Assembly: GCF_000265205.3 (NCBI RefSeq)
Contig: NC_018000.1
Location: 3,906,001 to 3,970,000, forward strand
Length of the DNA: 64,000 nucleotides
Direction: 5' to 3'
From: Sinorhizobium fredii USDA 257
Lineage (GTDB): Bacteria > Pseudomonadota > Alphaproteobacteria > Rhizobiales > Rhizobiaceae
In this document: positions 33,686-41,826 of the stretch, in pieces
How positions within the stretch are numbered: the first letter of the stretch is position 1
Layout: each line of letters opens with the position of its first letter
Made by a program: the position numbers and the translations under genes
The notes under the pieces: model-generated
The model's input: only the letters and a program-made list of their open reading frames with translations
The model's database searches: none
What the model was told of the DNA's origin: nothing

Positions 33686-34216
33686 TTATTGCGGACGCGC
33701 CAGCCCCAGGCTCGCCAACAGAAGAGCGACAGCCCCGAGGGGCAGGTATAGCCTGACGCCTAGCACCAGAAACTGGTAATAAGCGGAAAGCGACGTGAAC
33801 AGTGCCTGGTAGAACCAGACGCGCGAGCCGGTCGCCGCATGCCACTGCGAATAGAAGAGCCGATAATCGAGCGCGAAGAGCAGCGCCGTCACCCCGATGG
33901 TGCCGGCGATCAGGCACAGGAGATAGGCCGCGAATCGCGTTTCGATGGTGCGATCCTGCGCCAGGCAGCGGCCCGCGAAAAGCGAGAGCGGCCAGGCGAT
34001 GAGGCCGCCCGAGGCGTAGAGCAGCAGGATGCTTTCGAGGTGGAATGTTGCGTCATGCTCGCGCAGCCAGAGCGCGTACCAGGCCGAAAACGCCATCGCC
34101 AGCCCCCAAGCGGGCGCACCGATGAATGTTTCCCGCCATGACGGAATGGCACGAAGCATGCGCGCCCGTGTCGGGCGATTGGCAGGAGCGAACCCGCTCG
34201 GGCGGGCCTCTTTCAT
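33686..34216 (-). CDS. Hypothetical membrane protein
   Basis: A 176-residue protein with four or five hydrophobic segments (GLAMAFSAWYALWL, ESILLLYASGGLIAWPLSLF, FAAYLLCLIAGTIGVTALLFAL, YYQFLVLGVRLYLPLGAVALLLASLGLA). The N-terminus is basic (RPTRARMLRAIPSWR). I recognise no family. Its start overlaps the stop of the DUF2259 gene by 4 bases, so it is coupled to it and to rpe. Confidence 0.75.
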   Translation of the reverse strand: MKEARPSGFAPANRPTRARMLRAIPSWRETFIGAPAWGLAMAFSAWYALWLREHDATFHLESILLLYASGGLIAWPLSLFAGRCLAQDRTIETRFAAYLLCLIAGTIGVTALLFALDYRLFYSQWHAATGSRVWFYQALFTSLSAYYQFLVLGVRLYLPLGAVALLLASLGLARPQ

Positions 34217-34956
34217 CGTCCGGGCCAGGTCGGAACCGCGATCCAGCGCCCGTCGGTTGTGCCTTCGAAACCAAGGGATTTGACCAGGACCATAACGACA
34301 TGCACTTGCGAGCCGTCATCATTGATGTGAGTCACCACCCCGCCGATGCGGTAGCCGGTCGGGCAGTGACGGCTTTCCGGAATGCGGGCATCGTCCTGCA
34401 GCACCTCGGACACGGGTTGCCCGGCATTCTCCGCCATAACGAGACGAAAGCCTTTGATCGCTTTCTGGAGATCCTTGCAGATGCCCTGAGCCTCGAAGGT
34501 CTTTTCTTCGAGTTTGAGCTCAAAAGTCTTTCGAAAAGGCGGGTCGGCCGCAAAAGCATCGTATCTCAGCCTGTGCTCCGCCGCATCTGCCTCGGTCACC
34601 GGGTTGTAGGCGGCAAGCAATCCAGGCGTATCGAGAAGACGGTAGGCGTCGATCAGCGGCGCCGCCCGCTGACGTGCGTCGCGGCGAGCCTCGGGCAGGG
34701 CACCGCCATCCTCCTCGACGCGGGCGCGCACGGGGGCGCCTGGGAGAAAAGTGTCGGTCTGCGTGTCGAGGACGTATATCGTCGAATACGGAAAGCCGGA
34801 GCCGTCCTGAATGCCATATTCCTCGAAGCCGAAGACCTTGCCGTCCGAAGAAAAGCCGATCGGCTGAAAACTGGCATAGTCGCCGGCGAGCGCGGGCGGC
34901 GCGGCAAGCGCCGTTGCGATCAGGGCTGCAGTCGCGATTGCCGCCCGCAAGCTCAT
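34213..34956 (-). CDS. DUF2259 secreted protein
   Basis: A 247-residue protein with a signal peptide ([20 protein letters not shown], cleavage near ALAGD). The mature part starts ASFQPIGFSSDGKVFGFEEYGIQDGSGFPYS in pieces, characteristic of DUF2259, and has a candidate disulfide between the Cys residues in GICKDL and RHCPTGYR. Predicted periplasmic, unknown function. It overlaps rpe by one base upstream and the membrane-protein gene by 4 bases downstream. Confidence 0.85.
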   Translation of the reverse strand: MSLRAAIATAALIATALAAPPALAGDYASFQPIGFSSDGKVFGFEEYGIQDGSGFPYSTIYVLDTQTDTFLPGAPVRARVEEDGGALPEARRDARQRAAPLIDAYRLLDTPGLLAAYNPVTEADAAEHRLRYDAFAADPPFRKTFELKLEEKTFEAQGICKDLQKAIKGFRLVMAENAGQPVSEVLQDDARIPESRHCPTGYRIGGVVTHINDDGSQVHVVMVLVKSLGFEGTTDGRWIAVPTWPGR

Positions 34957-35630
34957 CAGCGGCCCTTCTCGGCCGGCGTGCGGATCGCTTCGATGGCGGT
35001 GTGGTAGGCCTCGACGGAGCCGCCCTTGAAAATGGCCGAGCCGGCCACCAGCACGTTGGCGCCCGCCCGAGTGACGACGCCAGCGGTTTCGGGCGTGATG
35101 CCGCCGTCCACCTCGATCTCGATCGGCCGGTCGCCGACCATTGCCTTGATGCGGCGGATTTTTTCTTCCATCGCGTAGATGAATTTCTGCCCGCCGAAGC
35201 CGGGATTGACCGTCATCACCAGGATGAGATCGACGCTGTCCAGGACATATTCGAGTGCGCTTTCGGGCGTAGCCGGATTGAGCGAGACGCCGGCCTTTTT
35301 GCCGAGCGCCTTCACGGTCTGCAAGGAACGGTGCAAATGCGGGCCCGCTTCGGCATGGACGGTGAGGATATCGCAGCCGGCCTTGGCGAAGGCTTCGAGA
35401 AAGGGGTCGGCCGGCGCGATCATCAGGTGGCAATCGAACGTCGCGTCCGTGTAGGGGCGCAGCGACTTGATCACATCGGGGCCGAAGGTGATGTTCGGCA
35501 CGAAATGGCCGTCCATGACGTCGAGGTGGATCCAATCGGCGCCGGCATCCACGACATCGCGGACCTCCTGGCCGAGTTTGGAGAAGTTGGCCGCCAGAAT
35601 TGATGGGGCAATGCGAATGGGGTGGGTCAT
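34956..35630 (-). CDS. rpe: Ribulose-phosphate 3-epimerase
   Basis: A 224-residue TIM-barrel enzyme interconverting ribulose 5-phosphate and xylulose 5-phosphate in the pentose phosphate (or Calvin) pathway. Motifs: [36 protein letters not shown] (metal-binding His/Asp and catalytic Asp), [26 protein letters not shown] and [13 protein letters not shown] (second catalytic Asp). The open frame extends upstream but [10 protein letters not shown] is the proper start. It leads a three-gene unit with DUF2259 and the membrane protein. Confidence 0.96.
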   Translation of the reverse strand: MTHPIRIAPSILAANFSKLGQEVRDVVDAGADWIHLDVMDGHFVPNITFGPDVIKSLRPYTDATFDCHLMIAPADPFLEAFAKAGCDILTVHAEAGPHLHRSLQTVKALGKKAGVSLNPATPESALEYVLDSVDLILVMTVNPGFGGQKFIYAMEEKIRRIKAMVGDRPIEIEVDGGITPETAGVVTRAGANVLVAGSAIFKGGSVEAYHTAIEAIRTPAEKGR

Positions 35631-35703
35631 GAACAGCCTCCGGTCTTTCCCGCGCCCATAGCATTCCGCGACCGGGCGAACAACATGCGAGGGCGGGCCT
35701 CGG

Positions 35704-36714
35704 TTATTCTGGCGGTGCCGACCAGGCCGGCTTGAAATCGCCCGCGGCCGCCGTCGCATCGTGGACGCCACGCGCGATCGCCCGTGCCATTGTTGCCGCC
35801 GCCGCGGCGCTGAGATCGATGAAATCCTCCAGAAGGGGTTGCTTGCCGCTCGCACCCGTCGCGAGTGCAAACACAAGATCTCCGTCGAGCGGTGTGTGGG
35901 ATGGCCACAGCGCGCGAGAGAAGCCGTCATGGGCGGCAATCGCCAGGCGCTTCGCCTCGGCCTTCGAGAGAACCGCGTCGGTGGCGATGACCGCAATGGT
36001 CGTGTTGGCGGTTGCCGCCTTCGGCTCGCGGAACTTGAGCCGCGGCTGCGCCGCATCTTGCGGCCAGGGCGAAGGCATCCCGATCCCGCCGAACTCGCCA
36101 TCCATTTCAAAGGGTGCGGCCCAGAAATGCCGCGTGTCGCCGATCGTGGCCGAGCCGAGCGCGTTGACGGCGACGAGTGCGCCGACGGTGATGCCGTTTG
36201 CAAGGATCGTCGAGGCGGAACCGAGGCCGCCCTTGAGGGTTGCCGTCAGTGCCCCTGTCCCGGCTCCGGCGCTGCCGGTCGTGAAGGTCTCGGCCGCAGC
36301 GCGTGCAGCCTCGTAGCCGAGTTCGCGATAGGGCGAAAATTGCCCCCAATCCTTCTCGCCGCCGTTCGTCAGATCGAAGAGGATTGCCGCCGGAACGATC
36401 GGAATCCGATGGGGGCCGACGGCAAAGCCGCGGCCCAGTTCGCGAAGTGCCGCCTGCACGCCCGAGGCCGCATCTAAGCCAAAGGCCGAGCCGCCCGATA
36501 GCACGATCGCATCTACGGTCTGGACCGTATTGTGAGGAGCGAGGAGGTCGGTTTCGCGCGTTCCCGGTGCGCCGCCCAGAACCTGGACCGCAGCCGTGGC
36601 GGGCGGATCGCAAAGCACCGCCGTCACGCCGGATTTCAGGCGGTGATCCTCGGCATTGCCGACCAGGACCCCCGCCACATCGGTGATCAGGTTGTTCCGT
36701 CCCTTGCGCATCAT
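35704..36714 (-). CDS. P1-family (S58, DmpA/BapA-like) peptidase
   Basis: A 336-residue N-terminal-nucleophile hydrolase related to DmpA aminopeptidase and beta-peptidyl aminopeptidases. The start [14 protein letters not shown], the [21 protein letters not shown] block, [17 protein letters not shown] and the autoproteolysis region [13 protein letters not shown] are family hallmarks; the first Thr of that TT pair is the likely nucleophile. ATG 36714 overlaps the stop of the upstream binding-protein gene. In such enzymes self-cleavage yields two chains. The substrate is unknown. Confidence 0.88.
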   Translation of the reverse strand: MMRKGRNNLITDVAGVLVGNAEDHRLKSGVTAVLCDPPATAAVQVLGGAPGTRETDLLAPHNTVQTVDAIVLSGGSAFGLDAASGVQAALRELGRGFAVGPHRIPIVPAAILFDLTNGGEKDWGQFSPYRELGYEAARAAAETFTTGSAGAGTGALTATLKGGLGSASTILANGITVGALVAVNALGSATIGDTRHFWAAPFEMDGEFGGIGMPSPWPQDAAQPRLKFREPKAATANTTIAVIATDAVLSKAEAKRLAIAAHDGFSRALWPSHTPLDGDLVFALATGASGKQPLLEDFIDLSAAAAATMARAIARGVHDATAAAGDFKPAWSAPPE

Positions 36715-37799
36715 TGCGCCTTGCCTGCATCCGGGGCGGCCACGAAGCGGCCGTCCTGCCATCGCATCAGCCTATAGGAACTCTCGGCCCGTTCATGTGT
36801 GCTGTTGAAGCGGATCGGCCCGAGGACAGTTGCATAGGGCCCTTTCAGCAGAGCATCCAGGACAACTTTGTCATCGTTCTCCGCTTGATCTTTCGCCTGC
36901 TCGAGAAGCGACATCGCCGCAAAGGCGGGGAGGACGTAACCGTCTGGTTCAATGCCGGCGGCGCGCATTGCCGCGACGACCGGTGCGGCTTCGCTCGACC
37001 GGGCCGGATCGGCAATGGTGACGGCCAGCACGCCATTCTCGAGCGGCACGTCAAGATCCGCGGCGTTCAGCGTATCGCCGCCAAGCAAGGTTATCGGAAT
37101 ATTCTCCGACTTGGCGTCGCGGGCGATTACCGCGGTGTCGTTGCGGTCGCCGCCGGTGAACACATGCGTTGCGCCGCTTTTCGCCAGGCGTCGAACGAGG
37201 CCCACCTGCTGTTCCTGCGACGGGCGGTAGGTGTCGGTGAAAACCGGGGTGATGCCGATCTCGGCAAGAGCGTTGCGCACGCTTTCGACAAGTTCGCGGC
37301 TGTGGATCGTTCCGTCGTCGATGAGCGCGAGCGGCCTGTCTCTCCAGTTCGTGACGATAGCATCGGTGATCGCCGCGGCTTCCGCCTTGCCGTTCGGCGC
37401 CAGGCGAAAGAGCGGCCACTTCTTCTTGAGAGCGTCCTCCATGAGAATATCCGAGCGCACGCTGAGCGTGATTGCGGGAATGCCAGCCTCGGCGAGGGCC
37501 GGCAGCGCCGCTTCCAGGCTCTCGGTGCAGAGAAAGCCGATTGCAGCCTCAGCACCGCTGGCAACCAGCGCCTTCGTCAGGGCCTCGCCGCCTGCCGGAT
37601 CGCAGCTTTCCGCGATGGGGACGATTTCGCTCCCCCGATCGCCTGCCTGGAAGGCGGCGCCATCGGTAATCTGTTTCCCGAGGGCGGCGAACGGGCCGTC
37701 GGCAGGAGCGACGACGGCAACCTTCAGTCCGGCGCCAAGCGCCGGGGAGGTCAGCGTCAGTCCGGCGACAAAAAGGGTCGTACCAATTGATTTCAGCAT
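36711..37799 (-). CDS. Leu/Ile/Val-type ABC transporter substrate-binding protein
   Basis: A 362-residue periplasmic binding protein of the branched-chain amino acid type with a signal peptide (MLKSIGTTLFVAGLTLTSPALG-A). Typical lobes are VAVVAPADGPFAALGKQI, AAIGFLCTESLEAALPAL, RPLALIDDGTIHSRELVESV and ATHVFTGGDRNDTAVIA. The nearest neighbour is the S58 peptidase, overlapping by 4 bases; no permease is present. The pairing hints at uptake of a peptide or amide that the peptidase then cuts; this is inference. Confidence 0.86.
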   Translation of the reverse strand: MLKSIGTTLFVAGLTLTSPALGAGLKVAVVAPADGPFAALGKQITDGAAFQAGDRGSEIVPIAESCDPAGGEALTKALVASGAEAAIGFLCTESLEAALPALAEAGIPAITLSVRSDILMEDALKKKWPLFRLAPNGKAEAAAITDAIVTNWRDRPLALIDDGTIHSRELVESVRNALAEIGITPVFTDTYRPSQEQQVGLVRRLAKSGATHVFTGGDRNDTAVIARDAKSENIPITLLGGDTLNAADLDVPLENGVLAVTIADPARSSEAAPVVAAMRAAGIEPDGYVLPAFAAMSLLEQAKDQAENDDKVVLDALLKGPYATVLGPIRFNSTHERAESSYRLMRWQDGRFVAAPDAGKAQ

Positions 37800-37955
37800 G
37801 TTTTTTCCCGTACCGCACGCCATGTTTTAAGGAAGTGGCACAACTCGTCAAAGGAAAAGATCGAGCTGACCCACGATCACCCTGTCTGCGTCATCCGCGT
37901 GCGCGCATCGGCAAGAATCTCGGGCGCCCTAGTTTCATATTTTCGGCGACAGTCT

Positions 37956-38483
37956 ATGTATGTGCGAAATACCGATCCGGAGCGTGATGTGTTGGAGAAG
38001 ACCCGGCTGGACCCGATAAGCTATCGCGATGCGATGAGCCGCCTGTCTCATCACGTGCAGTTGATCACCGCTGCGGATGATACCGAGCGGCGCGGGGTCA
38101 CCATCACCGCCTCTTGTTCGGTGTCGGACGATCCTCCGACAATTCTCGCTTGCCTCAATGCTGCAAATCCTCGCAACGAGATCTTCTCCCGCAGCGGCGG
38201 CTTTGCACTGAACATCCTCGGTGGGCAGCATGTCGCCCTCGCGCACGCCTTCTCCGGACGCGACCAGCTCGATATGGACCGCCGGTTTGCGCTCGGCCGC
38301 TGGACGCAGCTTGCTACCGGAGCGCCGATTCTCGCCGACGCCATTGCCGCCTTCGATTGCCGTCTGATCGAAGTGAAGATCATGGCCACCCACGCGATCC
38401 TCTTCGGCGAAGTGGTCGATGTGCACATCGGCGAAAGGACACCACCGCTCATTTATGTGGACCGGGGATATCGCACGCTATAA
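37956..38483 (+). CDS. Flavin reductase-like FMN-binding protein
   Basis: A 175-residue split-barrel protein of the HpaC/NtaB flavin reductase kind (MSRLSHHVQLITA, RRGVTITASCSVSDDPPTILACLN, FALNILGGQHVALAHAFSG, HAILFGEVVDVHIG). It would reduce FMN with NAD(P)H to supply a two-component monooxygenase, but no such partner is adjacent. The frame is open to 37899; MYVRNTD is the likely start. It is followed by the MoxR gene after 23 bases. Confidence 0.86.
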   Translation: MYVRNTDPERDVLEKTRLDPISYRDAMSRLSHHVQLITAADDTERRGVTITASCSVSDDPPTILACLNAANPRNEIFSRSGGFALNILGGQHVALAHAFSGRDQLDMDRRFALGRWTQLATGAPILADAIAAFDCRLIEVKIMATHAILFGEVVDVHIGERTPPLIYVDRGYRTL

Positions 38484-38506
38484 TTTTCCTCGACCGAGGA
38501 GGGAAC

Positions 38507-39436
38507 ATGGCGACACTTGAGACAGGCAGGATGCCCCAGTCCATCGACGAGACGATGGCGCTGCTGGAGGCTGAGAACTACCTCGCCGGGACTGCCCTCG
38601 CGACGGTTCTCTTTCTTGCACTCAGAATGAAGCGCCCACTGTTCCTCGAAGGAGAGGCGGGTGTCGGCAAGACCGAGATCGCCAAGGTGCTCGCCCGTTC
38701 GCTCGATCGACCGCTGATCCGGCTGCAGTGCTACGAGGGGCTCGACGTCGCATCCGCCGTCTATGAATGGAACTACCCGGCGCAAATGCTGGAAATCCGC
38801 CTCGCGGAGGCCGCCGGCATGGTCGACCGGCAAAGGGTGGAAAGCGACATCTTCTCGGAACGGTTCCTCATTCGCCGCCCCGTGCTTCAGGCGATTTCGG
38901 CGAGTGTCGGCCGTGCGCCGGTGTTTCTCATCGACGAGCTCGACCGTACCGACGAGGCTTTCGAGGCCTTTCTGCTGGAGGTGCTTTCCGACTTCCAGGT
39001 GACAATTCCCGAGCTTGGAACGATCCGGGCGGACGAGCCGCCGATCGTCATCATCACCACCAACCGTACGCGCGAAATTCACGACGCCTTGAAGCGCCGC
39101 TGCCTCTATCATTGGGTCGACTACCCCAATGCGGCGCAGGAGCTAGAGATTATCCGGCGCAAGGTGCCGGGCTGCAACGCGGCCCTTTCCCGGGAGATCG
39201 TCGCCTATGTCCAGAGACTCCGGACGGTCGATCTCTTCAAGAACCCGGGCGTCGCGGAGACGATCGATTGGGCGACGGCGCTGACCGAGCTCGATACGCT
39301 GGCGCTCGATCCGGAGAGGCTGGCCGATACGCTCGGCACCCTCCTCAAATATCAGGATGACATTGCCCGGATAGAAGGCGCGGAGGGGCGTAGGTTGCTT
39401 GAAGAGGTCAAGCGCGAACTCACGGCACAGGGCTGA
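38507..39436 (+). CDS. MoxR-type AAA+ ATPase (CoxD-like)
   Basis: A 309-residue AAA+ chaperone with Walker A LEGEAGVGKTEIA (near residue 50), Walker B PVFLIDELDRTDEAFEA, sensor 1 VIITTNRTREIHDAL and the arginine region ALKRRCLYHW. CoxD and its partner CoxE help insert the metal-sulfur centre of molybdenum hydroxylases (CO dehydrogenase/xanthine dehydrogenase family). The longer frame upstream (to 38114) is a shadow of the flavin reductase; GAGGAGGG precedes ATG 38507. Followed 5 bases later by the VWA gene. Confidence 0.9.
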   Translation: MATLETGRMPQSIDETMALLEAENYLAGTALATVLFLALRMKRPLFLEGEAGVGKTEIAKVLARSLDRPLIRLQCYEGLDVASAVYEWNYPAQMLEIRLAEAAGMVDRQRVESDIFSERFLIRRPVLQAISASVGRAPVFLIDELDRTDEAFEAFLLEVLSDFQVTIPELGTIRADEPPIVIITTNRTREIHDALKRRCLYHWVDYPNAAQELEIIRRKVPGCNAALSREIVAYVQRLRTVDLFKNPGVAETIDWATALTELDTLALDPERLADTLGTLLKYQDDIARIEGAEGRRLLEEVKRELTAQG

Positions 39437-39440
39437 CACC

Positions 39441-40709
39441 ATGACCGGCGAGCCTGATGCCGCGAGAGACGACCGGCGCCCGAAGGAGAGCGGGCAGTTT
39501 GCCGACAACATCGTCTTCTTTGCCCGGGCGCTGCGACGAGCCGGCATGAGGATCGGTCCAACCGCGATTGCGGATGCCATCGAGGCGGTCGGCGCAATCT
39601 GCATCGGATCGCGCCGCGAGTTCTACGCCGCGCTTCAATGCACGCTGGTGAAGAGGCATGAGGACCAGCCGCTCTTTGATGAAGCGTTCCGGCTGTTCTG
39701 GCGCAAGCGCGATCTCGTCCGGAAGATGATCGCGCTGTTGTCGCCCGTCGCTCCGGCAGGTGGGAGAGAAGATCGACGGCGGCGCGCCGGCGAGGCACGC
39801 CTCAGTGAAGCGCTCCTCAGCGGACGGGACGACGCCCGGCCGCCTCGTGAGGAACAGGAGATCGAAATCGACGCGCGCTATACCGCGTCGGGTCGGGAGA
39901 TCTTTCGCAAGGCGGATTTTGCGCAGATGACTGCGGCAGAGATCGCGGAGGCACGAAGGGCGATGTCATCGCTGCTCTTGCCGTTCGATCGGGTGAAGAC
40001 GCGACGTTTCCGTTCTTCCCGTCGGCCGGCCCGGATCGACCCGCGGGCCACCATGCGCGATGCCATGCGGTACGGTGGCGAGTTCATCCTGCCACGTTTC
40101 CGGGAACCTCGCCTCAGGCACCCGCCGCTCGTCGTTCTTGCGGATATTTCAGGTTCGATGACACAGTACACGCGGGTGTTCCTGCATTTTCTGCATGCCC
40201 TGACAGAGCAGCGGCACCGCGTGCAGACCTTTCTCTTCGGCACGAGGCTGACGAATGTTACCCGCCAAATGCGCAACCGCGATCCCGACGAGGCACTCGA
40301 CGAATGCGTGGCGGCGGTCAGGGACTGGTCGGGCGGCACGCGCATCGGCGAAACGCTGCACGAGTTCAATCGTCGATGGTCTCGGCGCGTCCTTGGGCAG
40401 GGAGCCATTGTCCTGTTGATCACCGATGGCCTCGAGCGCGACGACACGGCGCAGCTCGAGGTCGAGATGGACCGCCTGCATCGCTCCTGCCGCCGGTTGA
40501 TCTGGCTCAATCCGTTGCTCCGCTTCGAGGGCTTCGAGGCACGGGCGCGCGGTGTCAGGGCGATGCTGCCGCATGTCGATGAATTTCGCACTGTGCACAA
40601 TCTGAAATCCGTCGCCGAACTGGTGAAGTCCCTGTCGGGCGAAAAGAGCCGCGATGCGGACCCACGACGCTTTCTCTGGCGTAAGCGCGCGCCGGCGCAC
40701 GCCCCTTGA
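39441..40709 (+). CDS. VWA-domain protein (CoxE-like)
   Basis: A 422-residue protein. The N-terminal half is the CoxE/DUF58-like helical part (FADNIVFFARALRRAGMRIGP), followed by a basic stretch (RVKTRRFRSSRR). The VWA domain has the MIDAS motif DISGSM, the threonine loop WSGGTRIGE and the late Asp in LLITDGLERDD. It is the usual partner of the MoxR-type ATPase beside it and probably a chaperone component for a molybdenum hydroxylase. Confidence 0.9.
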   Translation: MTGEPDAARDDRRPKESGQFADNIVFFARALRRAGMRIGPTAIADAIEAVGAICIGSRREFYAALQCTLVKRHEDQPLFDEAFRLFWRKRDLVRKMIALLSPVAPAGGREDRRRRAGEARLSEALLSGRDDARPPREEQEIEIDARYTASGREIFRKADFAQMTAAEIAEARRAMSSLLLPFDRVKTRRFRSSRRPARIDPRATMRDAMRYGGEFILPRFREPRLRHPPLVVLADISGSMTQYTRVFLHFLHALTEQRHRVQTFLFGTRLTNVTRQMRNRDPDEALDECVAAVRDWSGGTRIGETLHEFNRRWSRRVLGQGAIVLLITDGLERDDTAQLEVEMDRLHRSCRRLIWLNPLLRFEGFEARARGVRAMLPHVDEFRTVHNLKSVAELVKSLSGEKSRDADPRRFLWRKRAPAHAP

Positions 40710-40784
40710 AGCAGCAACGACGATGTGGGTTGAATCACACCTTTATCGTCATGATCTAAGAAGGAAGAGCGGGAGTGCCCCAAT

Positions 40785-41117
40785 ATGACGAACGAAGCGA
40801 ACATCCGCGATCCGCTGGAGATTGCGGAGGCATGGCATGGGCAAGGCCGCGCCGTGGCACTGGCAACGGTCATAGAGACCTGGGGTTCGGCGCCACGCCC
40901 GGTCGGCAGCCATCTGGTGATTGACGGCGAAGGGAACTTCGAAGGATCTGTTTCGGGGGGCTGCGTCGAAGGTGCCGTCGTCGGCGAAGCGGCCAATGTA
41001 ATCGCGTCGGGTGTCCCCAGGATCCTCGAATTCGGGGTCGCTGACGAAACAGCATGGCGTGTCGGCCTTTCCTGCGGCGGGCGAATCCGTGTCTATCTCG
41101 AGCGAATTGACGGCTAA
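40785..41117 (+). CDS. XdhC/CoxI-family protein, N-terminal-domain half
   Basis: A 110-residue XdhC-type domain (ALATVIETWGSAPRPVGSHLVI, GSVSGGCVEGAVVGEA, LSCGGRIRVYLE). XdhC proteins bind molybdenum cofactor and assist sulfuration of the Mo site. The conserved GGCVE and LSCGG cysteines are present. Here the domain is a separate gene and the Rossmann half follows 4 bases later, a split also seen in other rhizobia. Confidence 0.9.
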   Translation: MTNEANIRDPLEIAEAWHGQGRAVALATVIETWGSAPRPVGSHLVIDGEGNFEGSVSGGCVEGAVVGEAANVIASGVPRILEFGVADETAWRVGLSCGGRIRVYLERIDG

Positions 41118-41121
41118 GATC

Positions 41122-41826
41122 ATGCAACTGTCTACCCTTGAGAAGCTAAATGAGGCGCGCACGGCGCGGCGGGCAGCCGTGGTCGTCAACGATCTTTCGA
41201 GTGGCCGCGCGGAGGCATTCATCGAAGGAGAACCCTTCCCGGCAGAATGGGATGCCGCAATCTCTGAAACGCTGCGCTCGGCTCGACCCGCTCTTGCGAC
41301 TGTCAACGAGCGATCGCTGTTCCTCAACGTCTATCTGCCGCCGCCGCGCATTGTCGTCGTCGGCGCCGTTCATATCTCACAGGCGCTTGCGCGACTCGCG
41401 CCGATCGCAGGGTTCGATCTAACCATCATAGACCCGCGCACCGCCTTCGCGACGGTGGAGCGCTTTCAAGGCATCGAGCTCCTTGCGGATTGGGCCGAAG
41501 ATGTTTTGCCCACGCGGCCGCTCGACCGCTACACGGCCCTGGCTGCGGTCACCCACGACCCGAAGATTGACGACTATCCGATCCGGGCCGCCCTGGACGC
41601 GGGCTGCTTTTATGTCGGCGCGCTTGGCAGCCGCAAGACGCATGCGGCTCGCGTAGAAAGACTGCGGGCCGCAGGCGTGCCGGAAGAGGCGATCGGCCGC
41701 ATCAGGGCGCCGATTGGCCTCAATATCGGCGCTGCGAGCCCGGCAGAGATCGCCGTTGCCGTCTTGGCCGAAATCATCGGCGCGTTCCGTCATCGCGATC
41801 GCGGGGAACAGGAGCGTGTAGCATGA
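41122..41826 (+). CDS. XdhC/CoxI-family protein, Rossmann-domain half
   Basis: A 234-residue protein. The N-terminal 70 residues are a second XdhC-like lead-in; the XdhC Rossmann domain follows (IVVVGAVHISQALARLAPIAGF, AAVTHDPKIDDYPIRAAL, YVGALGSRKTHAARVERL). The usual ASPAEIAVAVLAEI ends it. Its stop overlaps the MoeA/MocA-like gene (ATGA). Together with the preceding half it should handle molybdenum cofactor delivery. Confidence 0.88.
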   Translation: MQLSTLEKLNEARTARRAAVVVNDLSSGRAEAFIEGEPFPAEWDAAISETLRSARPALATVNERSLFLNVYLPPPRIVVVGAVHISQALARLAPIAGFDLTIIDPRTAFATVERFQGIELLADWAEDVLPTRPLDRYTALAAVTHDPKIDDYPIRAALDAGCFYVGALGSRKTHAARVERLRAAGVPEEAIGRIRAPIGLNIGAASPAEIAVAVLAEIIGAFRHRDRGEQERVA

